This document shows, piece by piece, positions 17,014 through 25,434 of a stretch of DNA of 64,000 nt; within the stretch, counting starts at the first letter, position 1; each line of letters starts with the position of its first letter. This DNA comes from Pseudomonas sp. ANT_J12 (GTDB taxonomy: Bacteria > Pseudomonadota > Gammaproteobacteria > Pseudomonadales > Pseudomonadaceae). The notes beneath the pieces were generated by a model. It saw only the letters and a list, made by a program, of their open reading frames with translations, had not been told where the DNA came from and searched no databases. The stretch lies in the NCBI RefSeq assembly GCF_008370045.1, contig NZ_VOBN01000008.1:124001-188000 (forward strand), in the 5' to 3' direction. Both the position numbers and the translations under genes were made by a program.

Positions 17014-18126
17014 ATGGAACACATTGAATATTTGTTGCCGTGGAGTGCTTCGGGCACGGAACGGCGCCTGTCGCTGTTTCGCTTTGGCAGCGGATCGCGC
17101 AAGGCGTACATCCAGGCGTCCCTGCATGCCGATGAGTTGCCGGGGATGCGCGTGGCGGTCGAACTCAAGCGACGCTTGCGGCTGCTGGAAGAACAAGGTC
17201 GGCTGAACGGCGTGATCGAACTGGTGCCGATGGCCAATCCGATCGGCATCGCCCAGATGTTCCAGGCCACGCATCAGGGTCGCTTCGAATTCAACAGCGG
17301 CAAGAATTTCAACCGCGACTTCCCGGAGCTGACCGAAGCCGTGGCAGCGTTGGTGCAAGGTCAATTGGGCGACGACGCCGACCTCAACACCACGCTGATC
17401 CGCCGCGCCATGAGCGATGTCCTTACCGACATGCCACCCGCGACCTCGGAACTCGATGGCCTGCGTCGCCTGTTGCTGGAACACGCGTGTGACGCCGACG
17501 TGGTGCTGGACCTGCACTGCGATTTCGAGTCGATCATGCTGCTTTACGCCATGCCGCAAAACTGGCCGCGCCTGCGTTCATTGGCCGCTCGCCTCGGCGC
17601 CGGCGCCGCACTGCTGGCCGAAGATGCCGGCGGCAGTGCCTTCGATGAAGCCTGCGCCTTCCCTTGGCTGCGCTTGACCGAGCTGTTCCCCGAAGCCGCT
17701 ATTCCACTGGCGTGCGTGGCGACCACCATTGAATTGCGCGGCATGGCTGACACAGAGCGCGAGCCCTGCGTCGACAGCGCCGAAGCCATTCTCGGCTACC
17801 TCGCCGAACAAGGCCTGATCAGCGGTGACTGGCCCGAAGCGCCGTTATTCTGCTGTGACGCCACGCCGTTTGCCGGCGCGCAATACGCCTACGCGCCGCA
17901 CCCCGGCGTGGTGAGTTTTCTGCAACCGCTGGGGGCGCGAGTGCGGGTCGGCGATCCATTGTTTGAAGTGCTCGATCCATTGACCGACCGCCACAGCATC
18001 GTGCGCGCCAGCACCGACGGCATCCTCTATGCCCGGGAACGCCTGCGTTTCGCCCAACCCGGTTTGTGGCTGGCCAAAGTTGCCGGTACCCGCCTTATTC
18101 GCCAGGGTCGCTTGCTCAGCGACTGA
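17014..18126 (+). CDS. AstE/aspartoacylase-family zinc deacylase
   Basis: Cytoplasmic M14-type metallohydrolase of 370 residues. The zinc ligands H38-x-x-E41 (HADE) and H168 (LDLHCD), the substrate loop SGKNFNRDF near 95-103 and the presumed catalytic E240 (TTIELRG) are all present. The C-terminal 80 residues form the beta-domain seen in this family. Relatives remove acyl groups from amino acids (succinylglutamate desuccinylase AstE, aspartoacylase, DoeB). Its position inside an amino-acid importer operon, nine bases after hisM and 19 before the ATPase gene, suggests that the imported ligand is an N-acylated amino acid hydrolysed on entry. That substrate is inference. Confidence 0.88.
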   Translation: MEHIEYLLPWSASGTERRLSLFRFGSGSRKAYIQASLHADELPGMRVAVELKRRLRLLEEQGRLNGVIELVPMANPIGIAQMFQATHQGRFEFNSGKNFNRDFPELTEAVAALVQGQLGDDADLNTTLIRRAMSDVLTDMPPATSELDGLRRLLLEHACDADVVLDLHCDFESIMLLYAMPQNWPRLRSLAARLGAGAALLAEDAGGSAFDEACAFPWLRLTELFPEAAIPLACVATTIELRGMADTEREPCVDSAEAILGYLAEQGLISGDWPEAPLFCCDATPFAGAQYAYAPHPGVVSFLQPLGARVRVGDPLFEVLDPLTDRHSIVRASTDGILYARERLRFAQPGLWLAKVAGTRLIRQGRLLSD

Positions 18127-18145
18127 TGCCAGAAGAGTGAACAGC

Positions 18146-18910
18146 ATGTACAAACTTGAAATCCAGAACCTGCACAAAAGCTACGGCTCCCACCAAGTGC
18201 TCAAGGGTGTTTCCCTGGAAGCGAAGGCCGGTGACGTGATTAGCATTATCGGCTCCAGCGGCTCCGGCAAAAGCACCTTCCTGCGCTGCATCAACCTGCT
18301 GGAACAGCCCAACGCCGGCAACATCGTGCTCAACGGCGAGCCACTGAAACTGGTCAGCAACACACTCGGCGGGCTCAAGGCTGCCGAGCCGAAACAGTTG
18401 CAACGCATGCGTTCGCGGCTGTCGATGGTGTTCCAGCACTTCAACCTGTGGTCGCACATGAGCGCCCTGGAAAATGTGATGGAAGCCCCGGTGCATGTGC
18501 TCGGGATGGGCAAGAAAGAAGCGCGGGAAAAGGCCGAGCATTACCTGAACAAAGTCGGCGTCGCCCATCGCAAGGACGCGTGGCCGGCGCACATGTCCGG
18601 CGGCGAGCAGCAGCGCGTGGCGATTGCCAGGGCACTGGCCATGGAACCGGAAGTGATGCTGTTCGACGAGCCGACCTCGGCCCTCGACCCGGAACTGGTG
18701 GGCGAAGTGCTCAAAGTCATGCAGGACCTGGCGCTGGAAGGCCGGACTATGGTGGTGGTGACCCACGAAATGGGCTTCGCCCGCGAGGTGTCGAACCAAT
18801 TGGTGTTCCTGCACAAAGGCCAGGTCGAGGAGCGTGGCGACCCGCGCGAAGTGCTGGTCAACCCACAGTCCGAACGCCTGCAGCAGTTTCTGTCCGGGAG
18901 CTTGAAGTAA
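18146..18910 (+). CDS. Amino-acid ABC transporter ATP-binding protein, HisP type
   Basis: ATPase of 254 residues energising the importer. Walker A GSSGSGKST is at 36-44, the signature is MSGGEQQRVAIARAL, and Walker B is VMLFDEPTSALD, followed by the switch histidine in VVVTHEMGFA. The ATG at 18146 (MYKLEIQNLHKSYG) is the natural start; the open frame upstream overlaps the deacylase gene and is not conserved. It shows the HisP-type insert after LNGEPLKL. Last structural gene of the importer set. Confidence 0.93.
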   Translation: MYKLEIQNLHKSYGSHQVLKGVSLEAKAGDVISIIGSSGSGKSTFLRCINLLEQPNAGNIVLNGEPLKLVSNTLGGLKAAEPKQLQRMRSRLSMVFQHFNLWSHMSALENVMEAPVHVLGMGKKEAREKAEHYLNKVGVAHRKDAWPAHMSGGEQQRVAIARALAMEPEVMLFDEPTSALDPELVGEVLKVMQDLALEGRTMVVVTHEMGFAREVSNQLVFLHKGQVEERGDPREVLVNPQSERLQQFLSGSLK

Positions 18911-18991
18911 TCCCGCTGGCGCTGCACACCCACGGTTGGCTTCGGATACACTCCAGCCAACCTTATGCCCTCAGGAACTGTTGAGCCGCAC

Positions 18992-19900
18992 ATGCCGATC
19001 TCTTCGAAAAACACCACGGTCTATGCCGCGCCGGTCATGCGCAAACTGGCAGAAATCGTCGCCGAGTTGCCGCCGTCACTGCGCAAGGTCGCCGACTTTA
19101 TCCTGCGTCACCCGTTGCGCGCCGCGACGTTGACCATCGAGGAGATGGCCCACGAAACCTCGACCTCGCCCGCCGCCGTCAACCGCCTGGCCAAAGCCAT
19201 GGACCTCGGTGGCTACACCGGCATGAAGGCCGAACTGGTCGCCACCTTGCAGCAAATGGTGTCGCCGGTGGACAAGCTGCGCAACGAACTGGCCCAGCGC
19301 ACCGGCGGCGCGTTTGGCCTGCATGAGCAAATCCACAGCGCCAGCAGCAACCTCGCCACGGCGGCGACCAACAACCACGCCGACACTTTCGAAGCCTTCG
19401 TCACCTGCCTGATCAATGCGCGCAAGATCTACATCCTCGGCTTCGGCAACAGCGTCTACTTCGCAGGCCTCGCCGCCTCGACCCTGATGCCGTTCTGCGC
19501 CGACGCCACCGCGATCAGCATGGAGGGCGGCAACGAAAACGCCGCGTACCGTTTGGCCGCGATCACCGATCAGGACGTGCTGCTGGCGATCTCCCTGCCG
19601 CGTTACTCCCTCGACACCCTGCAACTGGCGCGCTTCGCCAACGAGCGTGGCGCCACGGTGCTGGCGATCACCGACTCCCCCGCCTCGCCGCTGACCAGCA
19701 TCGCCGAACACACCCTGTTCGCCCCGGCCGATCATCCGGTGCTGACCAGCTCCAACATCGCCGTGCTGGCGTTGATCGAAGGTTTGGTCGCGGGGGTGAT
19801 GGCGCGGAACAAGGAAGCGGTGAAACTGGCGACCGAACTGACGGAAAGCGTGATGGCTTACCTGCACATTCCCAGCAGTGGCAAGGCGCCGAAAAAATGA
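18992..19900 (+). CDS. MurR/RpiR-family transcriptional regulator (HTH_6 + SIS)
   Basis: About 302 residues. The N-terminal HTH_6 domain reads SLRKVADFILRHPLRAATLTIEEMA with STSPAAVNRLAKAMDLGGYTG as the recognition region. The C-terminal SIS domain has ILGFGNSVYFAGLAA and LLAISLPRYSLDT. SIS domains usually bind a sugar phosphate, yet RpiR members also control amino-acid catabolism. It lies 81 bp downstream of the ATPase gene on the same strand and is the likely regulator of the importer operon. The start could be 18965 or 18992; neither has a convincing ribosome binding site. Confidence 0.87.
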   Translation: MPISSKNTTVYAAPVMRKLAEIVAELPPSLRKVADFILRHPLRAATLTIEEMAHETSTSPAAVNRLAKAMDLGGYTGMKAELVATLQQMVSPVDKLRNELAQRTGGAFGLHEQIHSASSNLATAATNNHADTFEAFVTCLINARKIYILGFGNSVYFAGLAASTLMPFCADATAISMEGGNENAAYRLAAITDQDVLLAISLPRYSLDTLQLARFANERGATVLAITDSPASPLTSIAEHTLFAPADHPVLTSSNIAVLALIEGLVAGVMARNKEAVKLATELTESVMAYLHIPSSGKAPKK

Positions 19901-20415
19901 TGTTCAGTACGGCGCGATTGATCCTGCGGCCACCGAACGCCGAAGACCTGGCGCGTCTGTTTGCGATCTACGGCGATCCGGCGACGAATCAATTCAACCC
20001 GGCCGGGCCGCTGGCCGACATCCATCGGGCTGAGGCCTTGCTGGAGGGCTGGCTTGAACACTGGAACGCCAACGGCTACGGACAATGGGCGATTGCCAGC
20101 CGTGACGCGCCGGAGCACATCATCGGTTTCGGTGGTATCGCGTTATACAACTACCTCGACGTCGAGCGCCTGAACCTCGGTTATCGGTTCGATAGCGCCG
20201 CGTGGGGCAAGGGTTATGCCACGGAACTCGGCAGCGCTGCGCTGACGTTTGCCTTTAACGAATTAAATGCCGAGCAGGTGTTTGCGCTGGTGCGGCCGAG
20301 CCACCGGGCCTCAATCGGCGTACTGGAAAAGATCGGCATGCAGCGCATCGATGTGCTCGATGATGTGCCGGGGCAACCGCAGAGCCTGGTGTTCAAGGCC
20401 AACCGTGACTCATGA
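19897..20415 (+). CDS. GNAT acetyltransferase, RimJ/RimL type
   Basis: A 172-residue acetyl-CoA dependent N-acetyltransferase (Acetyltransf_3 type): it opens FSTARLILRPPNAEDLARLF, and the acetyl-CoA region reads LGYRFDSAAWGKGYATELGSAAL near 88-110. The ATG overlaps the RpiR stop codon (ATGA), so the two are translationally coupled. Given the operon it might acetylate an amino compound, but the family also modifies proteins and antibiotics. Its stop codon overlaps the convergent VOC gene. Confidence 0.85.
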   Translation: MMFSTARLILRPPNAEDLARLFAIYGDPATNQFNPAGPLADIHRAEALLEGWLEHWNANGYGQWAIASRDAPEHIIGFGGIALYNYLDVERLNLGYRFDSAAWGKGYATELGSAALTFAFNELNAEQVFALVRPSHRASIGVLEKIGMQRIDVLDDVPGQPQSLVFKANRDS

Positions 20416-20808
20416 GTGCTGCCAGCTCTTGTAGTCGAACTCAAGGCTATAGCCATCCGGGTCGAACACATTGGCGGCGTAATAGCGCGGGTCGTAATAC
20501 AGCCGTGCACTGGGCACGCCATTGTCGGTAGCGCCGGCCGCCATTGCCGCAGCATAGGCGGCGTCCACTTCAGCGGTGCTGTTGGCGACGAACCCGACAT
20601 GCGCGGCCCGGCCCTCCACCACCCCTTCGCGCAACCAAAAGAATACTCGCCCTTGCGCGCCGAAACCCTTGAGGTCCGGATGGCCCGGCGGACCGTCCTT
20701 GCCGTCGAAGTCGAGGCGTCCGGTAATCCCCAGCGGGGCGAGCGCCGCGCTGTAGAAACGCACCGAGCGCTCAATGTCACTGACCGAAATAAACACATGA
20801 TCGAGCAT
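20410..20808 (-). CDS. VOC-family (glyoxalase/bleomycin resistance-like) protein
   Basis: A 132-residue protein from the ATG at 20808 (MLDHVFISVSDIERSVRFY). It has the paired beta-alpha-beta-beta-beta modules of the VOC fold, with a likely metal ligand H3-type at the start, HVGFVANSTAEVDAAYAAA, and the ending NVFDPDGYSLEFDYKSW carrying the closing glutamate. The frame is open far upstream (to 21588), but that part is a remnant of other genes. It is convergent with the GNAT gene and the two stop codons share six bases. Confidence 0.82.
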   Translation of the reverse strand: MLDHVFISVSDIERSVRFYSAALAPLGITGRLDFDGKDGPPGHPDLKGFGAQGRVFFWLREGVVEGRAAHVGFVANSTAEVDAAYAAAMAAGATDNGVPSARLYYDPRYYAANVFDPDGYSLEFDYKSWQHS

Positions 20809-20814
20809 GGATTC

Positions 20815-21025
20815 GCCTCCCTGATTCCGATGATGTAGCCGCCCGCCACTTCGATGCTCTGCCCATTGATCCAGCCGCTGTCCTCGGACAATAGCGTGGC
20901 GATGACCCGCGCGACATCGTCCGGTTCGCCGACCCGAGCGAGGGCGGTTTGTGTGGCGAGCAGGGCTTCGAACTCGTCGTTCAGGCCGCCGCCCAGCTCC
21001 GTGCGGATCGCACTCGGAAACTGCC
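20815..21025 (-). pseudogene. C-terminal remnant of a short-chain dehydrogenase (SDR)
   Basis: About 65 residues of an SDR end: SAIRTELGGGLNDEF, then RVGEPDDVARVIATLLSED and WINGQSIEVAGGYI. The Rossmann motif and the YxxxK catalytic site are missing, and the frame runs on into the VOC gene without its own stop codon. SDR genes divergent from AraC regulators of exactly the neighbouring kind are common, so this is the residue of such a pair. Confidence 0.75.
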
Positions 21026-21078
21026 TGTTTCTGCTTTTTGCTTGCGCCACGGGTGGCCATGGGATCAGATGTCGCCCC

Positions 21079-21552
21079 ATGAACGATCAACTGAATGAAC
21101 TCAGAACCCTCGCCGCCAAGGCCGAAAACCGCCGCACCGAGACCGGCATCCCACGGGTGGCGATGGTCCAGGGCTCGATGCTGCGGGAAATCGCCGCGCC
21201 CGATTCGGCGATGACCCGCGTGAGCCTGGCCATCCAGTGGATCCGCCGCGACTTCGCCGAGCCATTGCGGGTGGACGCCTTGGCGCAGAAAGCGGCGATG
21301 AGTGTGTCGGCCTTCCACCGCCACTTTAAAGCGGTGACCAACTTCAGCCCCTTGCAGTATCAAAAACGCGTTCGGCTGCTGCATGCCCGCTCGCTGCTGG
21401 TGGCCAGCGCCCACAGTGTGACCAGCGCCGCTTTCGACGTCGGTTATGAAAGCGCCACCCAGTTCAGTCGCGACTATGCCCGCGTATTCGGTCTGCCACC
21501 GGCGCGGGATGCGGCGCCGATTCTGGCGGATACCCGAGGCGCGACCCGGTGA
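21079..21552 (+). CDS. AraC-family regulator with in-frame loss of the effector domain
   Basis: 157 residues. The first 30 (MNDQLNELRTLAAKAENRR then ETGIPRVAMVQG) are the usual N terminus of the AraC_N type II group, and from residue 33 on (MLREIAAPDSAMTRVSLAIQ) it is the normal C-terminal DNA-binding part with two HTH motifs, ending VGYESATQFSRDYARVFGLPP. Family members are about 300 residues, so some 140-150 residues of the cupin-like domain have been deleted without breaking the frame. It probably no longer responds to its effector, and it sits next to the equally truncated SDR gene it would have controlled. Confidence 0.75.
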   Translation: MNDQLNELRTLAAKAENRRTETGIPRVAMVQGSMLREIAAPDSAMTRVSLAIQWIRRDFAEPLRVDALAQKAAMSVSAFHRHFKAVTNFSPLQYQKRVRLLHARSLLVASAHSVTSAAFDVGYESATQFSRDYARVFGLPPARDAAPILADTRGATR

Positions 21553-21578
21553 ATATGGACACTCTCTGGAGGCATCCC

Positions 21579-22985
21579 ATGCACACACTCAGCAAAACCC
21601 TGACGGCCCTGTGCCTTATCGTACCGAACATGGCCAGCGCCGAGCCTCGGCCCGAGCACATGGTTTATCTGCGCACCATCGCCCCGAGCATCGAGCAAGA
21701 CATCCGCTACGCCACGGCCCATAACTTCACCGGCCACCCACTCGACGGTTACGAGGCACCCGAATGCCTGCTGTCAGCGGACGCGGCCAAGGCCCTCGCC
21801 CGGGTGCAAACCGCGCTGCATGCCGAAGGCTACGGGTTGAAGGTCTTCGATTGTTATCGCCCGGCCCGCGCGGTTGCCGACATGGGCCATTTCGCCAAGG
21901 TGCCGGGTGATCCAACCAAAGCCGAGTTCTATGCCCGCGTGAACAAGCAGGACTTCTGGCGCCTGGGGTATGTGGCGCGGGTCTCGGGGCATTCCAAGGG
22001 CAGCACGGTGGACCTGACCCTGACCGGCCCAGGCGCCCTGCCCGCCGCTACCTGGACGCCTGCCGCCAAAAATGTCGACTGCACCGCCCCGTATGGTCAG
22101 CGTTGGCACGACGGCGCACTGGACATGGGTACCGGTTTCGACTGCTTTGACGAACCGGCCCACACCGACAGCACTGCGATCAATGCGACCGCCCAAGCCA
22201 ATCGCCAGCGACTGACCCGTGCCATGGAAAAAGAAGGGTTTGTCGGGTATTCGAAGGAGTGGTGGCACTTCACCTGGAATGGCAATCCGGCGTTGAACCA
22301 GGTGATGGATTTTCCGATTACCCCGATGGAGCTCAGCAGCAGTCATCAGTTAATCATCGTCACCACTAAAAACTGGACCGACATCCAGGGCACCGCCCAG
22401 CGCTATGAGCGCCACGGGCAAACCTTTGAAAAATCCGGCGAACCGTTTGCGGTGGTGGTCGGTAAAAGCGGACTGGCCTGGGGCAAGGGCCTGACCGTCG
22501 TTGACCAACGCGCAGGGCCGGTCAAACGCGAAGGTGACGGCAAAGCTCCGGCCGGGATCTTCAAACTCGGCACAGCGTTTGGTTACGACAAAACCGCCGA
22601 TACCCAACTGCCCTACCTGCCGCTGAGCGCGACCGTCGAATGCGTGGATGACGGCCAGTCCACACGCTACAACCAACTGGTCGACGGCGCGACGCTGGCC
22701 AAGGACTGGAACAGTTCCGAAACCATGCGCCGCAAGGACGACATGTACCGCCAGGGGATTTTCATCGAGCACAACAGCCCGGCGGCGGCCGGTTCGGGCT
22801 CGTGCATTTTCTTCCATATCTGGCGCGGGCCAACGTCGCCGACACTGGGGTGTACGGCCATGGACCCGGCGAATATTGCGCGGTTGTTCACCTGGCTGGA
22901 TCCACGGCAGACGCCGTTGCTGGTGCAGTTGCCCGAGGCGGAATATGCGCAGTTGCGTGAGCGTTGGGGGCTTCCAGAGCGGTGA
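21579..22985 (+). CDS. Secreted D-alanyl-D-alanine dipeptidase (VanX type) fused to L,D-transpeptidase-like domain
   Basis: A 468-residue exported protein. The ATG at 21579 follows GGAGG and starts a signal peptide cut after NMASA. Residues about 25-245 are a peptidase M15D domain: the zinc site S136-G-H138-x6-D145 (SGHSKGSTVD) and E227-W-W-H230 match VanX/DdpX, which hydrolyse D-Ala-D-Ala. Residues about 255-460 look like a YkuD/L,D-transpeptidase catalytic domain, with the FFHIWRG-x4-TLGCTAM signature giving H413 and C425. Both halves act on peptidoglycan stem peptides, in the periplasm. The fusion is uncommon to my knowledge. Confidence 0.85.
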   Translation: MHTLSKTLTALCLIVPNMASAEPRPEHMVYLRTIAPSIEQDIRYATAHNFTGHPLDGYEAPECLLSADAAKALARVQTALHAEGYGLKVFDCYRPARAVADMGHFAKVPGDPTKAEFYARVNKQDFWRLGYVARVSGHSKGSTVDLTLTGPGALPAATWTPAAKNVDCTAPYGQRWHDGALDMGTGFDCFDEPAHTDSTAINATAQANRQRLTRAMEKEGFVGYSKEWWHFTWNGNPALNQVMDFPITPMELSSSHQLIIVTTKNWTDIQGTAQRYERHGQTFEKSGEPFAVVVGKSGLAWGKGLTVVDQRAGPVKREGDGKAPAGIFKLGTAFGYDKTADTQLPYLPLSATVECVDDGQSTRYNQLVDGATLAKDWNSSETMRRKDDMYRQGIFIEHNSPAAAGSGSCIFFHIWRGPTSPTLGCTAMDPANIARLFTWLDPRQTPLLVQLPEAEYAQLRERWGLPER

Positions 22986-23011
22986 AGCCAATCTATATGG
23001 CCTGACACAAA

Positions 23012-23108
23012 ACCTGTGGCGAGGGGGCTTGCCCCCGTTCGAGTGCGCAGCGCTCGCCTTTTTGGGACCGCTTCGCGCTCCAACGGGGGCAAGCCCCCTC
23101 GCCACAGG
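23012..23108. repeat. REP doublet (REPIN-like), family A, with extra half-units
   Basis: CCTGTGGCGAGGGGGCTTGC on the left pairs with GCAAGCCCCCTCGCCACAGG on the right, enclosing a GCGCAGCGC / GCTTCGCGC core. Two further degenerate right arms (CCCCTCACCACAG) follow up to about 23160. Confidence 0.85.
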
Positions 23109-23245
23109 AAAGCCCCCCCCTCACCACAGACAAGCCCCCTCACCACAGGCAAACCCCTTTGCCACCAGAATCCAGTTACGGATGAGTCATGTCCAGGGGC
23201 ACCAAGTAGTGGTCGAACTCCGCTGCATAAATGGCCGGGATAGGT

Positions 23246-24091
23246 TCAGTCCCAGGCAGGCACTTCGCTGCGCAACACCGACGCCATCTTCCCTAGGTGC
23301 TCACAAGCCTTGGCCACGTAGTCCCTGGACAGACGCTCGATGCGCAGGTAGTTGATCGGTTGTGCGGTTGCGCTGGCGTAGAGTTCCAGTGCCTGTGCCG
23401 CGTGCTTGAAATGACGGGCCTCGACGCTGCCGCAATGGACGCTGAGGAACGCGGCGACGCGATTGGCCTCACCCGACGGATAACCCCGCACTTCGCGCAG
23501 CCACTGTTTCCACATCGGGGTCATCAGGTTGTATTCGCCAGTGTTGAACAGCTCGGTCATGGCCATCATTTCCAGCGCTTCGATGAGCTCCGGTGCCAGG
23601 GGGCTTTTCTCCCCGACCCCACTGGAAAACGCCTTGGTGACCGGGTCCTGGAAGCGGTCCTGGAGGTGCCAGTCATCGGAGCCGCAAATGGCCGACGCCA
23701 TGCGGTAATACAACTTCAAATGGTGCGGATGCCCGTGCATTTCGCCGAGCCCCACGTCTTCAATGATGATTTCGCCGCAGTGCCGCGCCGCTTCCAGCAT
23801 CTTCAACTTGCCATCGTCGGCTAACGACTCGGACTCCTGCAGGATCCGCACAATAATGCTGGAGACCGCATGGGCCTCGCCGTCCGGGCTGCGCCAGCCG
23901 CAAAAGAACGTGCACAGTGACGACTCGGTCCAGTTGCTGGACGTCATGTCGACATAGGTTTCGCAATATTTATCCAGCTTGTCGGGGTGGCGATGAAAAC
24001 CACTCAGCAGCGCTTCAACAAGATTTCTGTCCTCGACATCAACCAGTGCCTGATTGACGTACCCGATAAAATTCCGGCTCAACTGTTCCAC
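23246..24091 (-). CDS. Heme-oxygenase-like putative di-iron protein (HDO-A), last gene of a biosynthetic operon
   Basis: A 281-residue cytosolic, mostly helical protein of the TenA/PqqC-like iron-containing redox enzyme superfamily. Candidate metal ligands are E111, H124, E186 and the helix H219-x4-E224-x2-H227-x2-H230. The second HDO of the operon has E115, H125, E186, H219, E224, H227 and H230, so the pattern is preserved although overall identity is low. The start is a GTG at 24091 behind AAGGAGATAAGCC, a strong ribosome binding site. It lies 55 bp after the aminotransferase gene. Relatives oxidise amino or fatty acids (BesC, UndA, SznF, CADD), so an amino-acid-derived substrate is plausible; no product can be named. 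Confidence 0.75.
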   Translation of the reverse strand: MEQLSRNFIGYVNQALVDVEDRNLVEALLSGFHRHPDKLDKYCETYVDMTSSNWTESSLCTFFCGWRSPDGEAHAVSSIIVRILQESESLADDGKLKMLEAARHCGEIIIEDVGLGEMHGHPHHLKLYYRMASAICGSDDWHLQDRFQDPVTKAFSSGVGEKSPLAPELIEALEMMAMTELFNTGEYNLMTPMWKQWLREVRGYPSGEANRVAAFLSVHCGSVEARHFKHAAQALELYASATAQPINYLRIERLSRDYVAKACEHLGKMASVLRSEVPAWD

Positions 24092-24146
24092 GGCTTATCT
24101 CCTTATTAGGTGGTTCATTGCTCTAGGACAAGATGAATACCCGCCG

Positions 24147-25376
24147 TCAATCCGCGACGACGTCTGCCATGAACTGAACGAAACGCGTCATGCCTTCGAT
24201 CAATTCTTCACGCTCGACGGCGTAGGAAATCCGGATGCTGTTGGGGTCGCCACAGCCTGAGCCGGGGACGACGGCAATATGCGCCTCGCTCAATAACAGA
24301 TCGGCGAGATGATCGACGTCGCGGATTTTCGTGCCGAGGTAACGGCAACCCAGCTTCCGGGAGACATCGATATAGAGGTAAAACGCCCCTTCCGGGGGCG
24401 CGCAGGTCACGGCGTCGACATAACCCAGACTGGTACACGCTGCCTGCAGTTGGCTGTCGAGGAAGGTATTGATCTGGCGGGCGAAGTCCGGTGAATCGGC
24501 GATCAAGGCGTTCAGCGCCGCATATTGGGCAAGGCTGCTGGGGTGGGACGTGGTGTGGCCCTGCAAGTTGTGCATGGCCGCGATGACCTGGGCCGGGGCG
24601 CAGGCGTAACCGATGCGCCAACCCGTAACGGCCTGGCTCTTGGAGAACGAATCGACCAGTACCGTCTGGTTTTTCAGGGCCGGAAACAGCGACACGATGT
24701 TGTGATGTTCATGGGGATGGCGCACCAGTTTGCGGTAGCACTCATCGAACACCACCCAGAGCCGATGATCGAAGGCGAGCTTTGCAATCTTGCGCAACTC
24801 CTCGCGTTGATAAACCGTACCCGTGGGGTTGTTCGGGGTGTTGATCACGATCATTTTGGTGCGTGGCGACAAGGCTCTTTCAACGGCCTTGCAGGTCAAG
24901 CGATAGTCGTTGCCTCGAGTATCGACATACACGGGTGTGGCGCCGGCCAACAGGATCTGCGTGGGCGAGTTTTCCCAATAAGGCGTCGGCACAATCACCT
25001 CATCTCCGGGATTGAGCAGCACCATCGCCGCGTTGTAGAGCGCTTGTTTGGCGCCGGCGGTCACGGCCACTTCATTGGCGGCGTACGGGACGCCGCAGCG
25101 CTGGCTGACCTGTTGCGCCAGGCGTTCACGAAGCTGAGGCAAGCCAATGGGCGGTGTGTAGCGATTGCGTGCGCCGTTGATGGCGTCGATGGCGCCCGCC
25201 TTCATGTCCGCGCTGGCATCGAACGATAGTTCGCCCGCCGCGAAGTTGATGACCTTGATGCCACTTTCTTTCAAGGCATTGGCTTTGCTGCGCATGCTGG
25301 AGGTGCCGGGCGCCTTGAGAATCAGGGCACGATGGGATAACGCCAATCGAAGTGCAGAGGGCTCACTGTGATTCAT
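24147..25376 (-). CDS. PLP-dependent aminotransferase, class I/II
   Basis: A 409-residue cytosolic enzyme of the aspartate aminotransferase subgroup Ib. It has the NPTGT loop at 183-187, the PLP lysine K246 in SFSKSQAVTGWRIGYA, the DECYRKL element at 211-217 and the C-terminal SIRISYA arginine motif. The ATG at 25376 (MNHSEPSALRL) is chosen because AGGTAGAAGA precedes it; the open frame upstream adds 38 unconserved residues. It lies 58 bp downstream of an MFS gene and 55 bp upstream of HDO-A. Within the cluster it would donate or remove the amino group of the pathway intermediate. Confidence 0.87.
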   Translation of the reverse strand: MNHSEPSALRLALSHRALILKAPGTSSMRSKANALKESGIKVINFAAGELSFDASADMKAGAIDAINGARNRYTPPIGLPQLRERLAQQVSQRCGVPYAANEVAVTAGAKQALYNAAMVLLNPGDEVIVPTPYWENSPTQILLAGATPVYVDTRGNDYRLTCKAVERALSPRTKMIVINTPNNPTGTVYQREELRKIAKLAFDHRLWVVFDECYRKLVRHPHEHHNIVSLFPALKNQTVLVDSFSKSQAVTGWRIGYACAPAQVIAAMHNLQGHTTSHPSSLAQYAALNALIADSPDFARQINTFLDSQLQAACTSLGYVDAVTCAPPEGAFYLYIDVSRKLGCRYLGTKIRDVDHLADLLLSEAHIAVVPGSGCGDPNSIRISYAVEREELIEGMTRFVQFMADVVAD

Positions 25377-25434
25377 TCTTCTACCTGCGAAAACGACTTG
25401 AAAACCAAGCGACCGGCTCACGGGCGGTGGCCCG

